From NCBI GenBank assembly GCA_022447275.1, contig JAKVBK010000002.1:1-64000 (forward strand): a DNA stretch of 64,000 nt, read 5' to 3'. The notes below the pieces were generated by a model, which was not told the DNA's origin, did not search any database, and saw nothing but the letters and a program-made list of their open reading frames with translations. This document shows positions 7,779-17,159 of the stretch, one piece after another. The position numbers and the translations under genes were made by a program. The stretch comes from Oceanicola sp. GTDB lineage: Bacteria > Pseudomonadota > Alphaproteobacteria > Rhodobacterales > Rhodobacteraceae. Numbering within the stretch: the first letter of the stretch is position 1; each line of letters opens with the position of its first letter.

Positions 7779-10700
7779 TCATGCCTCTGGGATCAGGATC
7801 TCACGTTTGCCCACATGGTTGGCCGTAGACACGATGCCTTCTTCCTCCATCTGCTCCACAAGGCGCGCGGCCTTGTTGTAGCCGATCCCGAGCTTGCGCT
7901 GGATGTAGGAGGTGGAGCATTTGCGATCCTTGGCCACGATGGCGACAGCCTGATCATACAGGGCATCGGCCCCGTTGGTGTTGCCGCCGGTGTTCAGGCC
8001 CAGCACGGCATCGATGGCATCTTCCTTGTCCTCGGACGGGCCATCCTGCACGCCGCCAACATAATCTGGCGGGCCAAAGGCCTTCAGATGGCTGACGATT
8101 TCCTCAACCTCTTCGTCGCTGACAAAGGGGCCGTGGCACCGGGTGATCTTACCGCCCCCGGCCATGTAGAGCATATCGCCCATGCCCAGAAGCTGCTCGG
8201 CGCCCATCTCACCCAGGATCGTGCGGCTGTCGACCTTGGAAGTCACCTGGAAGGAAATCCGGGTTGGGAAATTGGCCTTGATGGTGCCGGTAATCACATC
8301 AACCGACGGGCGCTGGGTGGCCATGATCAGGTGGATGCCAGAGGCCCGGGCCATCTGGGCGAGGCGCTGGATGCAGGCCTCGATCTCTTTGCCGGCGACC
8401 ATCATCAAATCTGCCATTTCATCGACGATCACCACGATGAAGGGCAGGGCCTCGGGGGCAAACTCCTCGGTTTCGAAGATCGGATCTCCGGTTTCCTCGT
8501 CAAAGCCGGTTTGCACCGTGCGCGAGAACATTTCGCCCTTGGCCATCGCATCGCGCACCCGGCCATTGTAGCCGTCGATGTTGCGCACGCCCATCTTGGA
8601 CATCTTGCGGTAGCGTTCTTCCATTTCGCCCACCACCCATTTCAGGGCGACAACGGCCTTCTTCGGATCGGTCACCACGGGGGAGAGCAGATGCGGGATG
8701 CCGTCATAAACCGACAGTTCCAGCATCTTTGGATCGATCATGATCAGCCGGCATTCCTCGGGCGTCAGTTTGTAGAGAAGCGACAGGATCATGGTGTTGA
8801 TCGCAACCGACTTGCCCGAGCCGGTGGTGCCCGCGATCAGCAAATGGGGCATCTTGGCGAGGTTGGCCACCATCGGTTCGCCGCCGATATCCTTGCCAAG
8901 GGCCAGGGGCAGGCGCTGGTTTCCGTCGCCAAAGGCGCGGTCCGCAAGGATTTCGCGCAGGACAACTTTCTCGCGGTGCACGTTGGGCAGTTCGATGCCG
9001 ATCACCTTGCGCCCCGGGATCGTAGAGACACGGGCCGACAGCGCCGACATGGAGCGGGCGATGTCATCGGCAAGGCCAATGACACGGCTGGCTTTCAGGC
9101 CGGGCGCGGGCTCCAGTTCGTACATTGTCACGACGGGGCCGGGGCGCACGCTGACGATTTCGCCCTTTACGCCATAGTCGTCGAGCACGGTTTCCAGCAT
9201 GCGCGCGTTTTCTTCCAATGCTTCATCGCTGAGGTGGTGGCGTTCGATCGTTGTCGGATTGGTCAGCAAGGACAGGGGCGGCAGCTCGAAATCAGCCTCT
9301 TGCGCATCGAAGGCCAGTTTGGGCTGTGCCTCTGCTTTGGCCCTGCGCGAGGGTTGTGTGGCCTTGCGGGTTGGATGCTGCACCACGGCCCGACGCTCGA
9401 TCGGGGCGAAGGGGGCGGCCTGGGACTCGTCCTGTGAGGGCAGGCTTTCGCGGGGCGCGGCTTCGAAGGGGGCGGCGGTGTCTTCCGGCACGGCCGCGTC
9501 GTCGTCGAATGGGGTCTCCGCTTGTGTTCTGGCCTCTGGCGCCGGGGGGATGGCGCGGGATGGCGTTGCCCAATCCGGCTCTGCGATAGATCCGGTATCA
9601 TCGACCATGGCCATGGGCGCAGGCGGGATGGCGCCGGGGGTTTTGACCATCATGGGCTCAGCCGCCTGGGCGCGGGTGACCGGCGGCTCTGCACGCATCA
9701 TCTCACCCGAGCGTTTCTGTGCCGCCTCGGCTTGACTGCGGTTGGCGCGCAGGCGGATTGCATCGCTGATGCGGGCTTTGATCCTGTCTTCCTGAGGGGC
9801 TTCGACCACGTCTTCTTCTGACAAGGGCGGCTCGTGCCGGGGTTGCGCCGGCTCGGAGGAGGCCCGGCGCACAAGGCCCGAAAGCGGGGCCATCAACCCG
9901 GTGCGCGCCCTCGGTTCAGCGGCAGGGGCGGCCACGAGGGGCGCGGGGGCATCAAACGTGTCATCCTCGATCAGCGCATCGTCGGGCGCGGTGGCTTCAA
10001 CGCGGGGCTCGGTGGCGCGTTGCGCTGCGTTGCGCGCGCCCCGGGCCGCGGCTTGTGCGCCAGAGCCCAGCCCGCGCAGCGCGGCGTTGTAAAGCGTGAC
10101 GATGCCAAACAGGGCAAGCCAGCCCAGCCGTTTCAGCTCGTCGCGGGTCGCCCCGAGCACGTAGAGCCCCACGCCAACGCTGAGCAGGAACATGGGCAGA
10201 GCAATGATCTGGACCGTGTAGGAAGGCTGCATCGGCATGATGTTGGCCAGCGCTCCGAGCACCGTGTCGCCCAATAGCCCGCCGAGGCCGAAGGCGTGGC
10301 CCCACGAAGGCCCGGGCGCGATGGTGGCGGCAAATACTGCGACAAGCACAAGCGCGACCGGCGCGATTACCAGCCGTTGCGTGGCCCGGCCCAGCCCGTC
10401 ATGCAGGATCAGGCGCACACCCCAGACGGCCAACAGCACCACAATCCCCCAAGACGCCATCCCGAGGATAATTGCCATCGGCGCGGCCAGTGAGGCCCCG
10501 AACCGGCCCAGAAGATTGGCCGTCGGCTCATCGGTGGCGGCCATCCAGCCGGGATCGTCGGGCACGTAGGATCCAAGGATCAACGCCAGCGCCAAAGCCG
10601 CCAGAAGCAGCGCAATGCCGCCGATTTCGGTAAGCCGTCGCAGGATCATTTCCCGCGTCGCGCTGTCCAGAAATGGGTCTCGCTGGGTTTGATAGGCCAT
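7779..10700 (-). CDS. ftsK: DNA translocase FtsK
   Basis: A 973-residue protein. The N-terminal 190 residues hold about four transmembrane segments (for example [19 protein letters not shown]). A long Ala/Pro/acidic linker runs from about 215 to 470. The motor follows, with Walker [17 protein letters not shown] near residue 621 and Walker [14 protein letters not shown]. The C-terminal gamma winged helix includes [20 protein letters not shown], which reads KOPS-type polar sequences. FtsK pumps chromosome ends across the closing septum and activates XerCD recombination. It is the second gene of a probable aminotransferase-ftsK-lolA transcription unit, 45 bp after the aminotransferase. Confidence 0.97.
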   Translation of the reverse strand: MAYQTQRDPFLDSATREMILRRLTEIGGIALLLAALALALILGSYVPDDPGWMAATDEPTANLLGRFGASLAAPMAIILGMASWGIVVLLAVWGVRLILHDGLGRATQRLVIAPVALVLVAVFAATIAPGPSWGHAFGLGGLLGDTVLGALANIMPMQPSYTVQIIALPMFLLSVGVGLYVLGATRDELKRLGWLALFGIVTLYNAALRGLGSGAQAAARGARNAAQRATEPRVEATAPDDALIEDDTFDAPAPLVAAPAAEPRARTGLMAPLSGLVRRASSEPAQPRHEPPLSEEDVVEAPQEDRIKARISDAIRLRANRSQAEAAQKRSGEMMRAEPPVTRAQAAEPMMVKTPGAIPPAPMAMVDDTGSIAEPDWATPSRAIPPAPEARTQAETPFDDDAAVPEDTAAPFEAAPRESLPSQDESQAAPFAPIERRAVVQHPTRKATQPSRRAKAEAQPKLAFDAQEADFELPPLSLLTNPTTIERHHLSDEALEENARMLETVLDDYGVKGEIVSVRPGPVVTMYELEPAPGLKASRVIGLADDIARSMSALSARVSTIPGRKVIGIELPNVHREKVVLREILADRAFGDGNQRLPLALGKDIGGEPMVANLAKMPHLLIAGTTGSGKSVAINTMILSLLYKLTPEECRLIMIDPKMLELSVYDGIPHLLSPVVTDPKKAVVALKWVVGEMEERYRKMSKMGVRNIDGYNGRVRDAMAKGEMFSRTVQTGFDEETGDPIFETEEFAPEALPFIVVIVDEMADLMMVAGKEIEACIQRLAQMARASGIHLIMATQRPSVDVITGTIKANFPTRISFQVTSKVDSRTILGEMGAEQLLGMGDMLYMAGGGKITRCHGPFVSDEEVEEIVSHLKAFGPPDYVGGVQDGPSEDKEDAIDAVLGLNTGGNTNGADALYDQAVAIVAKDRKCSTSYIQRKLGIGYNKAARLVEQMEEEGIVSTANHVGKREILIPEA

Positions 10701-10745
10701 CAGATCTGCTCGTCGTGTTCTGTGTTCTTGTGGGGCACTGGCGCG

Positions 10746-11924
10746 TTACTCATAGAGATGGGCGCGCAGGGTCTTGAGGGCGGTGCGGGTTTCTTCGGGT
10801 TCGGTCACAAGGGCCACACGGATGAAGCCTGCGCCGGGATTGCCTGTTTCGGTATCGCGCGACAGATAGGCGCCGGGCAGCACCTTGATGCCGGTTTCGC
10901 GGTACAGGCTGATCGTTGCAGCCTCACCATCGGGCACGGGCAGCCAGAGGAAAAACCCGGCCTGCGGCGCGTAATAGCCCGGAACATCGCCGAGGATGTC
11001 ATCGGCGATCCGGTATTTTTCCTGATACAGTGCGCGCGAGCTGTCCACATGGGCCTCATCCGCCCACGTGGCGGCGGCGACGGCCTGAAGGGGCAGGGGC
11101 AGCGGGGCCCCGGCATAGGCTCGCAACTGGCGGATCCGGCGGATGCTGTCGGGCCCGCCTGCCACGAAGCCAGACCGCAGGCCCGGCAGATTGGACCGCT
11201 TGGAAAGCGAGTGGAACACCGTGACGCGTTCGGGGTCTGCGCCCATCTCTGCGGCGATTTCGAGCGCGCCGGTTGGGGGCGTGTCCCGCCAGATTTCCGA
11301 GTAGCATTCATCGGCGAAGACGCGGAAATCATGCCGCTCTGCAAGGGTCAGCAGATCGCGCCAATAGGCCTTGTCGGCAACGGCGCCCTGCGGATTTGCA
11401 GGCGAGCAGATATAGGCAATCTGAACCTGGTCGAGCAGGTCTTTTGGCAGGGCGGCATAATCGGGCAAGAAGTTGGTGTCGCGCGTGGCATTCACATAGA
11501 CCGGCTGCGCGCCCACCGACACGGCTGCCACCGCATAGACCTGGTAGAACGGGTTGGGCGTCAGAACCACCGGCTTGGTATTGCCCGCAGGTTCTGGGCA
11601 CAGGGCCATGCAGGCGGCAAACAGCCCCTCGCGGGTGCCGTTAAGGGCCATGATCTGTTCGGCGGGCAGGCGCACGCCGTAGCGCTGCATGATCCAGTTG
11701 CTGATCGCCTCCAGCAATTCAGGGGTGCCCTCGTTCACCGGGTAGCGCGCAAAGCCTGCGGTGTGCGTGCTGAGCACATCGTCAAGGAAGGGAGGCATGG
11801 CATGGCGGGGCTCGCCAATGGTCATATTGACCTCTGGCCCGCCGGGCGCATGGCCGCTCAGCAGCGCCCGAAGACGCGGAAAAGCATAGGAAGGCAGTGC
11901 GGAATACCGCTCTGGTGTGTGCAT
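10746..11924 (-). CDS. class I/II aminotransferase, DapC-like (succinyldiaminopimelate transaminase type)
   Basis: A 392-residue PLP enzyme of fold type I. It has the substrate/PLP elements NGTREGLFAACMAL, the CSPANPQGAV (NPxG) motif, FADECYSEIW, and the PLP lysine in HSLSKRSNLPGLRSGFVAGG near residue 240. The protein reads like the DapC group that transaminates N-succinyl-2-amino-6-ketopimelate in the lysine/DAP pathway. Related enzymes act on other amino acids, so the substrate is not certain. It is upstream of ftsK on the same strand and probably drives that operon. Confidence 0.85.
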   Translation of the reverse strand: MHTPERYSALPSYAFPRLRALLSGHAPGGPEVNMTIGEPRHAMPPFLDDVLSTHTAGFARYPVNEGTPELLEAISNWIMQRYGVRLPAEQIMALNGTREGLFAACMALCPEPAGNTKPVVLTPNPFYQVYAVAAVSVGAQPVYVNATRDTNFLPDYAALPKDLLDQVQIAYICSPANPQGAVADKAYWRDLLTLAERHDFRVFADECYSEIWRDTPPTGALEIAAEMGADPERVTVFHSLSKRSNLPGLRSGFVAGGPDSIRRIRQLRAYAGAPLPLPLQAVAAATWADEAHVDSSRALYQEKYRIADDILGDVPGYYAPQAGFFLWLPVPDGEAATISLYRETGIKVLPGAYLSRDTETGNPGAGFIRVALVTEPEETRTALKTLRAHLYE

Positions 11925-12084
11925 GAACTGCGTGCTCGCCTCTGGTCGGGGATCATTTTTGCCCCCGTTATGGCTGTCAGACTAACGTCAGCGTGAGCAC
12001 GGGTCCAGAAAAAGCCTGCATGCACCTGCATTTGTCCGATACAGGGCCGCGATGCGAGTCCTCTGAGCAACGGTTCGGCGCGGC

Positions 12085-12435
12085 TCAGGTATCGACGGCG
12101 CGGATCAGCTTGCGTTCAAGGACCCTGAGAACGGTCCGCAGGTCATGGCCGCGCTTGAGCACCTGCCCATCCATGCCGATAACAGCATACATCCCCTGTT
12201 TCAGGCGCAGTTTGGGCCTTTTTTCAATGCGATAGAGCGGGTTTTCGGCCGTGCGACGAAACACCGAAAACACAGCTACATCCCGCAGGCAGGAGATACC
12301 GTAGTCGCGCCATTCCCCTGCCGCGACCATTCGGCCATAGACGCCAAGAATGAGGCTCAGCTCGGTTCGGTGAAAGGCCACTTGCTCGGGGGCATGGGGC
12401 CGGGGTGACAGCGGTGTGGGCGGCTGAAGGGTCAT
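12085..12435 (-). CDS. DUF2794 domain-containing protein
   Basis: A 116-residue protein starting at MTLQPPTPLSPRP. The core VAFHRTELSLILGVYGRMVA, with EWRDYGISCLRDVAVFSVFR and RRTAENPLYRIEKRPKL, is the DUF2794 signature, a small family nearly confined to alphaproteobacteria and of unknown role. There is no signal peptide or membrane segment. The upstream frame to 12510 is not supported. It is transcribed away from the hairpin-rich intergenic region. Confidence 0.85.
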   Translation of the reverse strand: MTLQPPTPLSPRPHAPEQVAFHRTELSLILGVYGRMVAAGEWRDYGISCLRDVAVFSVFRRTAENPLYRIEKRPKLRLKQGMYAVIGMDGQVLKRGHDLRTVLRVLERKLIRAVDT

Positions 12436-12590
12436 AGGGTTAGACTGTGTCCCGATTTGGCAATAATCAAGCTTCCACATGCCAAATGGTTCCGGATTGC
12501 ACACAATCACCCTTTATCGCCCCAATTGATGCCACATTTGGCCTTAATCTTAATGGTCAGGGATCGGTGACATTTGCAGACTATCCTCGT

Positions 12591-12742
12591 CCCCCCCGAA
12601 CGTCTGTAAATTGCTCCGGTTCGGGTGGACCGTCCCAAGTGAACCATCGCTTGGGGCGGTAGCCCGGCCCCCCCACGATACCAACTCTCTCCCTGTTGGT
12701 TCGAGACTTCAGCGGTCAGCCCTCTGGGTGCGCCGCTTTTTT
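12591..12742 (+). ncRNA. candidate small RNA made of four hairpins ending in a terminator
   Basis: Stems read directly from the sequence: CCCGAAC (12595-12601) with GTTCGGG (12619-12625); CCGTCCCAAG (12630-12639) with CTTGGGGCGG (12650-12659); ACCAAC (12680-12685) with GTTGGT (12695-12700), enclosing a pyrimidine-rich loop TCTCTCCCT; and AGCGG (12711-12715) with CCGCT (12733-12737), followed by six T. The pyrimidine loop resembles anti-Shine-Dalgarno loops of alphaproteobacterial trans-acting sRNAs. The 5' end is not defined. It could instead be a long leader of paaI ending in an attenuator about 80 bp before its start. Confidence 0.4.
12711..12742 (+). terminator. Rho-independent terminator-like hairpin upstream of paaI
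   Basis: Outer stem AGCGG/CCGCT with an inner GCCC/GGGT pairing and a following T6 tract. No protein gene ends upstream on this strand, so it either ends a small RNA or attenuates paaI transcription. Confidence 0.55.
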
Positions 12743-12823
12743 CTTTGCCCAAAGCTGCATCCTTGTGGTTGACCCGCCCGCCAGCGGGCATCAGGCTTGG
12801 CAAAAACACGGGAGGAAACAGCG

Positions 12824-13261
12824 ATGGACGCGCAGGAACGCGCCCGACGCGTGGCCGATGTGATGTGGGCCAATGATGCGGCAACACGGGCGCTGGGCAT
12901 GGAGATTGTCGCTGTGGGCCCGGGCAGCGCCATTCTGGAGATGTCAGTTGCTCCGCAGCATCTCAATGGCCACGGCACATGCCATGGGGGCCTGATCTTT
13001 TCCCTGGCAGACAGCGCGTTCGCCTTCGCCTGCAACAGCCATAACCGTCTTGCGGTCGCCCAAGGCAATTCCATTACCTATGTCGCGCCCGCCCAACCCG
13101 GTGAACGGCTGCGTGCCGAAGCGCACGAGGCCGCGTTGATGGGGCGCTCCGGTGTCTATGACGTCCGGGTGACGGGCGATGATGGGCGGGTTGTCGCCCT
13201 GTTTCGGGGCCAATCCCGCCAGATCCGCGGCCAACATTTCAGCGAAGACCAGGAGGCCTGA
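12824..13261 (+). CDS. paaI: PaaI-type hydroxyphenylacetyl-CoA thioesterase
   Basis: A 145-residue hotdog-fold thioesterase. The catalytic region LNGHGTCHGGLIFSLADSAF (HGG with the following Asp) and the downstream GNSITYVAPAQPGERL are typical of PaaI. PaaI hydrolyses CoA thioesters that stall in the aerobic phenylacetate pathway and so recovers free CoA. GGAGG lies 8 bases before the ATG at 12824. The ligase gene paaK follows 7 bp after the stop, so they form an operon. The ring-epoxidase genes (paaABCDE) are not in the window. Confidence 0.93.
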   Translation: MDAQERARRVADVMWANDAATRALGMEIVAVGPGSAILEMSVAPQHLNGHGTCHGGLIFSLADSAFAFACNSHNRLAVAQGNSITYVAPAQPGERLRAEAHEAALMGRSGVYDVRVTGDDGRVVALFRGQSRQIRGQHFSEDQEA

Positions 13262-13268
13262 CAGCAAG

Positions 13269-14579
13269 ATGCGTGACCTGACCCCCCCCAAGGACAGCCT
13301 TGACCCGATCGAGATCGCCTCCCGTGATGAGATCACGGCCCTGCAACTGGCCCGCCTGAAAAGCAGCGCCGCCCATGCCTATGCGAACGTGCCCCATTAC
13401 AAGGCAAGCTTCGAGGCGGCCGGGGTGCATCCGGATGATATCCACGATCTGTCTGATCTGGCCAAACTGCCTTTCACCACCAAGGCTGACCTGCGCGCGC
13501 AGTATCCGTTTGGCATGTTTGCCGTGCCCCGCGCAGAGGTGGCCCGGGTGCATGCCTCCTCGGGCACGACTGGCAAGCCGACAGTGGTGGGCTACACCCG
13601 AGCTGACATTGACCTGTGGGCCGATGTAATGGCTCGGTCGTTGCGCGCATCGGGCACCCGGCCCGGAGATGTGGTTCATGTGGCCTATGGTTATGGCCTG
13701 TTCACCGGCGGGTTGGGCGCCCATTACGGGGCAGAGCGGCTGGGCTGCACAGTGGTGCCTGTCTCTGGCGGGATGACACCGCGCCAGGTCCAACTGATCG
13801 AAGATTTCGGGGCCTCCACCATCATGGTGACCCCGTCCTATGCCCTGTCGATCCTCGATGAATATCGGGCTCAGGGCCGTGATCCCCGCGAAAGCTGCTT
13901 GCAGGTGGGCATCTTCGGGGCCGAGCCTTGGACCCACGCCATGCGCCAGGAGATTGAGCAGGCCTTCGACATGCATGCCGTTGATATCTATGGCTTGTCA
14001 GAGATCATCGGCCCCGGCGTTGCCAATGAATGCGTGGAAAGCAAGGATGGCCTCCACATCTGGGAGGATCATTTCTATCCCGAGATCATCGACCCTGAAA
14101 CGGGCGACGTGTTGCCCGATGGCGAACTGGGGGAGCTTGTCCTGACATCGCTGACCAAGCAGGCCTGCCCGATTATCCGCTACCGCACCCGCGATCTGAC
14201 ACGGTTGCTGCCCGGCACAGCCCGCTCCATGCGGCGCATGGAGAAGGTGACGGGGCGCTCTGATGACATGATGATCCTGCGCGGCGTCAACGTCTTCCCG
14301 ACCCAGATCGAAGAGCAGTTGATGAAGCAGCCCGCGCTGTCGCCCCATTTCCAGGTGGAGCTGTTCCGCGATGGCCGCATGGATGGGATGCGCGTGCATG
14401 TGGAGGCGCTCGAGGGTCAGGCGGATCCCGGGGCCCGGGCCCGCGCAGCGGCTGACCTGCAAAAAGCGATCAAGGAAACGGTCGGTGTGAGCGTGGCCGT
14501 GCAAGTGGAAGATCCGGGCGGCGTTCCGCGCTCTCAAGGGAAGGCTGTGCGGATCGTGGACAACCGCGGGCAGGGGTAA
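13269..14579 (+). CDS. paaK: phenylacetate-CoA ligase
   Basis: A 436-residue adenylate-forming enzyme that activates phenylacetate with ATP and CoA, the first step of the aerobic phenylacetyl-CoA pathway. Visible motifs are the P-loop-like SSGTTGKPTVVGYT near residue 97, YGLSEIIGPGV, the RTRDL adenylation hinge, and GRSDDMMILRGVNVFPTQIE of the C-terminal domain. Start MRDLTPPKDSLDPIE fits the family; an upstream extension is read-through of paaI. The C-terminus ends in the usual PRSQGKAVRIVDNR. Co-transcribed with paaI. Confidence 0.95.
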   Translation: MRDLTPPKDSLDPIEIASRDEITALQLARLKSSAAHAYANVPHYKASFEAAGVHPDDIHDLSDLAKLPFTTKADLRAQYPFGMFAVPRAEVARVHASSGTTGKPTVVGYTRADIDLWADVMARSLRASGTRPGDVVHVAYGYGLFTGGLGAHYGAERLGCTVVPVSGGMTPRQVQLIEDFGASTIMVTPSYALSILDEYRAQGRDPRESCLQVGIFGAEPWTHAMRQEIEQAFDMHAVDIYGLSEIIGPGVANECVESKDGLHIWEDHFYPEIIDPETGDVLPDGELGELVLTSLTKQACPIIRYRTRDLTRLLPGTARSMRRMEKVTGRSDDMMILRGVNVFPTQIEEQLMKQPALSPHFQVELFRDGRMDGMRVHVEALEGQADPGARARAAADLQKAIKETVGVSVAVQVEDPGGVPRSQGKAVRIVDNRGQG

Positions 14580-14644
14580 AATCCTGATTGAGTATCGGCG
14601 CACAGCCGTCTGCTGCGCCTCGATCAAGCATATGGTTTAAACAG

Positions 14645-14672
14645 AAAAAAGGCCCAGGCTAAGCCTGGGCCA
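14645..14672 (-). terminator. Rho-independent terminator of the response regulator gene
   Basis: Read on the minus strand: perfect 10-bp stem GGCCCAGGCT / AGCCTGGGCC with a one-base loop, then six T, about 55 bp after the stop of the CenR-type gene. The A run on the other side could also help terminate paaK. Confidence 0.9.
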
Positions 14673-14725
14673 GTCCAACAGGGAGAATAAGCCGCGTCAT
14701 TGCCCCGACGCGACGAGGGGAACTG

Positions 14726-15412
14726 TCAGGCGACCAGTCGGTAGCCGCCGCTCTCGGTGACCAGCAGGCGCGCATTGCCGGGATCGGGCTCGATCTTCTG
14801 GCGCAGGCGGTAGATATGGGTTTCCAACGTGTGGGTTGTGACCCCGGCGTTGTATCCCCACACCTCGTGCAACAGCACATCGCGGGCCACCACGCCTTCC
14901 GAGGCGCGATAGAGGAACTTCAAAATGTTGGTTTCCTTTTCGGTCAACCGGATCTTGCGCTCGCTGTCATCCATCAGGAGTTTCATCGCGGGCTTGAACG
15001 TGTAGGGCCCAAGCTGGAATACAGCATCTTCTGACTGCTCGTGCTGGCGCAGCTGGGCGCGAATGCGGGCCAGCAATACGGGGAATTTGAACGGCTTGGT
15101 CACGTAGTCATTGGCCCCGGCATCAAGGCCAAGGATGGTATCTGCGTCGGTGTCATGTCCGGTGAGCATGAGGATCGGGCATTTCACGCCCGTCTTGCGC
15201 ATCACGCGGCACAGCTCACGGCCATCGGTGTCGGGCAGGCCCACGTCGAGGATCACAAGATCATAGAGCCCGGCTTTCACCTTCTCTATGGCCTCCGCGC
15301 CGCTGCCGGCTTCGAACACGTCGAAATCCTCGGTCATAACCAGCTGCTCGCTGAGGGCTTCGCGCAGGTCTTCGTCGTCGTCGACCAGCAGGATTTTCTT
15401 CAGATTGGCCAT
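14726..15412 (-). CDS. cenR: OmpR/PhoB-family response regulator, CenR/OtpR type
   Basis: A 228-residue two-domain regulator. The receiver has the acidic pocket DDDED (11-15), the phosphoacceptor Asp56 in LVILDVGLPD, and the VTKPF lysine. The C-terminal winged helix contains RLTEKETNILKFLYRA and the recognition region NAGVTTHTLETHIYRLRQKI. The sequence closely follows CenR of Caulobacter and OtpR of Brucella, regulators of cell-envelope integrity that can be essential. No cognate histidine kinase is adjacent, as is usual for this group. AAGGAGAACGCC precedes the ATG. It is divergent from ribA, with 176 bp between them. Confidence 0.85.
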   Translation of the reverse strand: MANLKKILLVDDDEDLREALSEQLVMTEDFDVFEAGSGAEAIEKVKAGLYDLVILDVGLPDTDGRELCRVMRKTGVKCPILMLTGHDTDADTILGLDAGANDYVTKPFKFPVLLARIRAQLRQHEQSEDAVFQLGPYTFKPAMKLLMDDSERKIRLTEKETNILKFLYRASEGVVARDVLLHEVWGYNAGVTTHTLETHIYRLRQKIEPDPGNARLLVTESGGYRLVA

Positions 15413-15588
15413 GGCGTTCTCCTTACGTCATGCGCTGCTAAGCGGGTTTCTGTCTTGCTGGCAGTCATCTGTGTGCGGCACACGGTTCTGCCAAGCTTTG
15501 CTGCAATCCTCTCACGTCCTCGTGTTGTGGGGGTGGTAATTGTTTCAATCTCACGCCAAAAAAGGGCGAAATATGTCAGGAGGGCCGC

Positions 15589-16653
15589 ATGGGCCTTGTC
15601 CCCACACCAACCGAATTGCGCGCGCGGGCCCGCGATGATCTGCGGATGGGCCTTCCGGTCTGCTTGCAGGCGGATGGGGCGCGGATCCTTGCGATCGCCG
15701 TTGAGACATTAGATGCGGACAGGCTTGCGGCCCTGCGCGCGGTTGGCAAGCCCTATGTGGCGGTGACGGCGCGGCGGGCGCAAACCCTGCGCGCGCGTGC
15801 CTATGACGGGGATCTGGCCCGGCTGGAACTGCCCGACGATGCAGACCTGCGCTGGCTGAACCGGGTTGCTGATCCGGCCGCTGACCTGTCTGCCCCGATG
15901 CTGGGGCCGTTCACAACGCTGCGCGATGGCACAGACCCGGGCCTGGCGCGCGCGGCGCTGGCCCTGGCAAAGCAGGCGCGGCTGTTGCCTGCGGTTGCGG
16001 TGGTTGATGTGGCGCAAGCGCCCTCCGGCATCACCTGCATCGACGGATTGCTGCCGCCAGAGCAGGCTGCCTATACCGAAGTGGTCTCGGCGCGCTTGCC
16101 CATGGCATTGGCCCGTCATGGTCGGGTGCGCGTGTTTCGACCCCATGACGGTTCAGAAGAACACTATGCCATCGAAGTGGGCACGCCGCGCCGGTCGGAG
16201 CCGGTTCTGGCCCGCCTGCATTCCGCCTGTTTCACCGGGGATATGCTGGGATCGTTGAAATGCGATTGTGGCCCGCAGTTGCGCGCGGCCTTGGCGGCGA
16301 TGTCTGCCGAAGGGGCGGGCATTCTGCTGTACCTCAATCAGGAAGGGCGTGGGATTGGCCTTGCGAACAAGATGCGGGCCTATGCGCTGCAGGATCAGGG
16401 TTTTGATACGGTCGATGCCAATCACCGGCTGGGCTTTGAAGATGACGAGCGCGATTTTCGCATCGGGGCGGCGCTCTTGCAGGAAATGCGCTTTTCCTCC
16501 GTGCGTTTGATGACGAACAACCCCGCCAAGATCGAAATGATGGAAGCGAATGGCATCAAGGTTGTGGAGCGCGTGCCCTTGAAAGTGGGCGAAACCGATG
16601 AGAACAGCGCCTATCTGGCCACCAAGGCGGCACGCTCCGGCCATATGCTGTGA
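15589..16653 (+). CDS. ribA: GTP cyclohydrolase II
   Basis: A 354-residue enzyme that opens GTP to 2,5-diamino-6-ribosylamino-pyrimidinone phosphate, the first step of riboflavin synthesis. The zinc site is in HSACFTGDMLGSLKCDCG. The catalytic and GTP-binding elements YLNQEGRGIGLANKMRAY and RLMTNNPAKIEMMEANGI follow. The first 150 residues are an extra domain typical of alphaproteobacterial RibA and lack the acidic motifs of a working RibB synthase. AGGAGG lies 5 bases before the ATG. It overlaps the next gene at the stop. Confidence 0.93.
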   Translation: MGLVPTPTELRARARDDLRMGLPVCLQADGARILAIAVETLDADRLAALRAVGKPYVAVTARRAQTLRARAYDGDLARLELPDDADLRWLNRVADPAADLSAPMLGPFTTLRDGTDPGLARAALALAKQARLLPAVAVVDVAQAPSGITCIDGLLPPEQAAYTEVVSARLPMALARHGRVRVFRPHDGSEEHYAIEVGTPRRSEPVLARLHSACFTGDMLGSLKCDCGPQLRAALAAMSAEGAGILLYLNQEGRGIGLANKMRAYALQDQGFDTVDANHRLGFEDDERDFRIGAALLQEMRFSSVRLMTNNPAKIEMMEANGIKVVERVPLKVGETDENSAYLATKAARSGHML

Positions 16654-17150
16654 TGTTTGGCCCCCACGATCTGGTGCTGAGCCCGCGGGGGCTGCGGTTT
16701 CGGGGGCGGGTGTTTCCGGTCAGCATTGGAAAGGGCGGCTTATCCGGGGAGAAACGCGAAGGTGACGGCGCCACGCCACGCGGCGTGCATCGGATCGTCG
16801 GGATGCTGTATCGGGCCGACAGGATGGCGCAACCGGCACCTGCGGCTTTGCCCATCGGGCCCGGGGATCTGTGGTCGGATGACGGGGCTGATCCAAGCTA
16901 CAATCAGTTTGTCAGAGCGCCGCACCCCTATGGGCATGAGCGCCTGCGCCGGGCGGACAGGCTCTATGATCTTGTGTTGCTTACGGATTGGAACTGGCCG
17001 GTGGCCCAGCCCGGAAAAGGATCGGCGATTTTCGTGCACCGCTGGCGCAAGCGCGGCCATCCCACGGAGGGCTGCCTTGCCCTGAGGCCCCCGGATCTGC
17101 TCTGGATTGCGCGCCGGATTGTGCCGGGCACACGCCTCTATATCCCCTGA
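16653..17150 (+). CDS. L,D-transpeptidase family (YkuD) protein
   Basis: A 165-residue protein whose ATG shares its A with the ribA stop (TGATG); a GTG at 16650 is an alternative start. The active-site motif is HRWRKRGHPTEGCLAL near the C-terminus, with the nucleophilic Cys in EGC, as in the short YkuD/ErfK-like proteins. No signal peptide is evident, which is odd for an enzyme that should work on periplasmic murein; this short form is common in alphaproteobacteria. Coupled to ribA but without an obvious functional link. Confidence 0.85.
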   Translation: MFGPHDLVLSPRGLRFRGRVFPVSIGKGGLSGEKREGDGATPRGVHRIVGMLYRADRMAQPAPAALPIGPGDLWSDDGADPSYNQFVRAPHPYGHERLRRADRLYDLVLLTDWNWPVAQPGKGSAIFVHRWRKRGHPTEGCLALRPPDLLWIARRIVPGTRLYIP

Positions 17151-17159
17151 TCGCGGGCC

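Larger units (their letters stand above)
12436..12823. other. 388-bp intergenic region, hairpin-rich
   Basis: This region lies between the divergently oriented DUF2794 gene and paaI. It contains no convincing protein. Its right half holds four consecutive hairpins, the last followed by a T run (see the ncRNA entry). The left part is relatively AT-rich and should carry the promoters for DUF2794 and for the structured segment. Confidence 0.6.

Noticed and set aside
7674-9437. 587-codon plus-strand frame opposite ftsK
   Set aside because: Antisense shadow typical of high-GC DNA; composition unlike a protein and no motifs.
12690-12720. GGTTCGAG resembling a tRNA T-loop
   Set aside because: Flanking bases do not form T, anticodon or acceptor stems; the sequence is part of the hairpin array.
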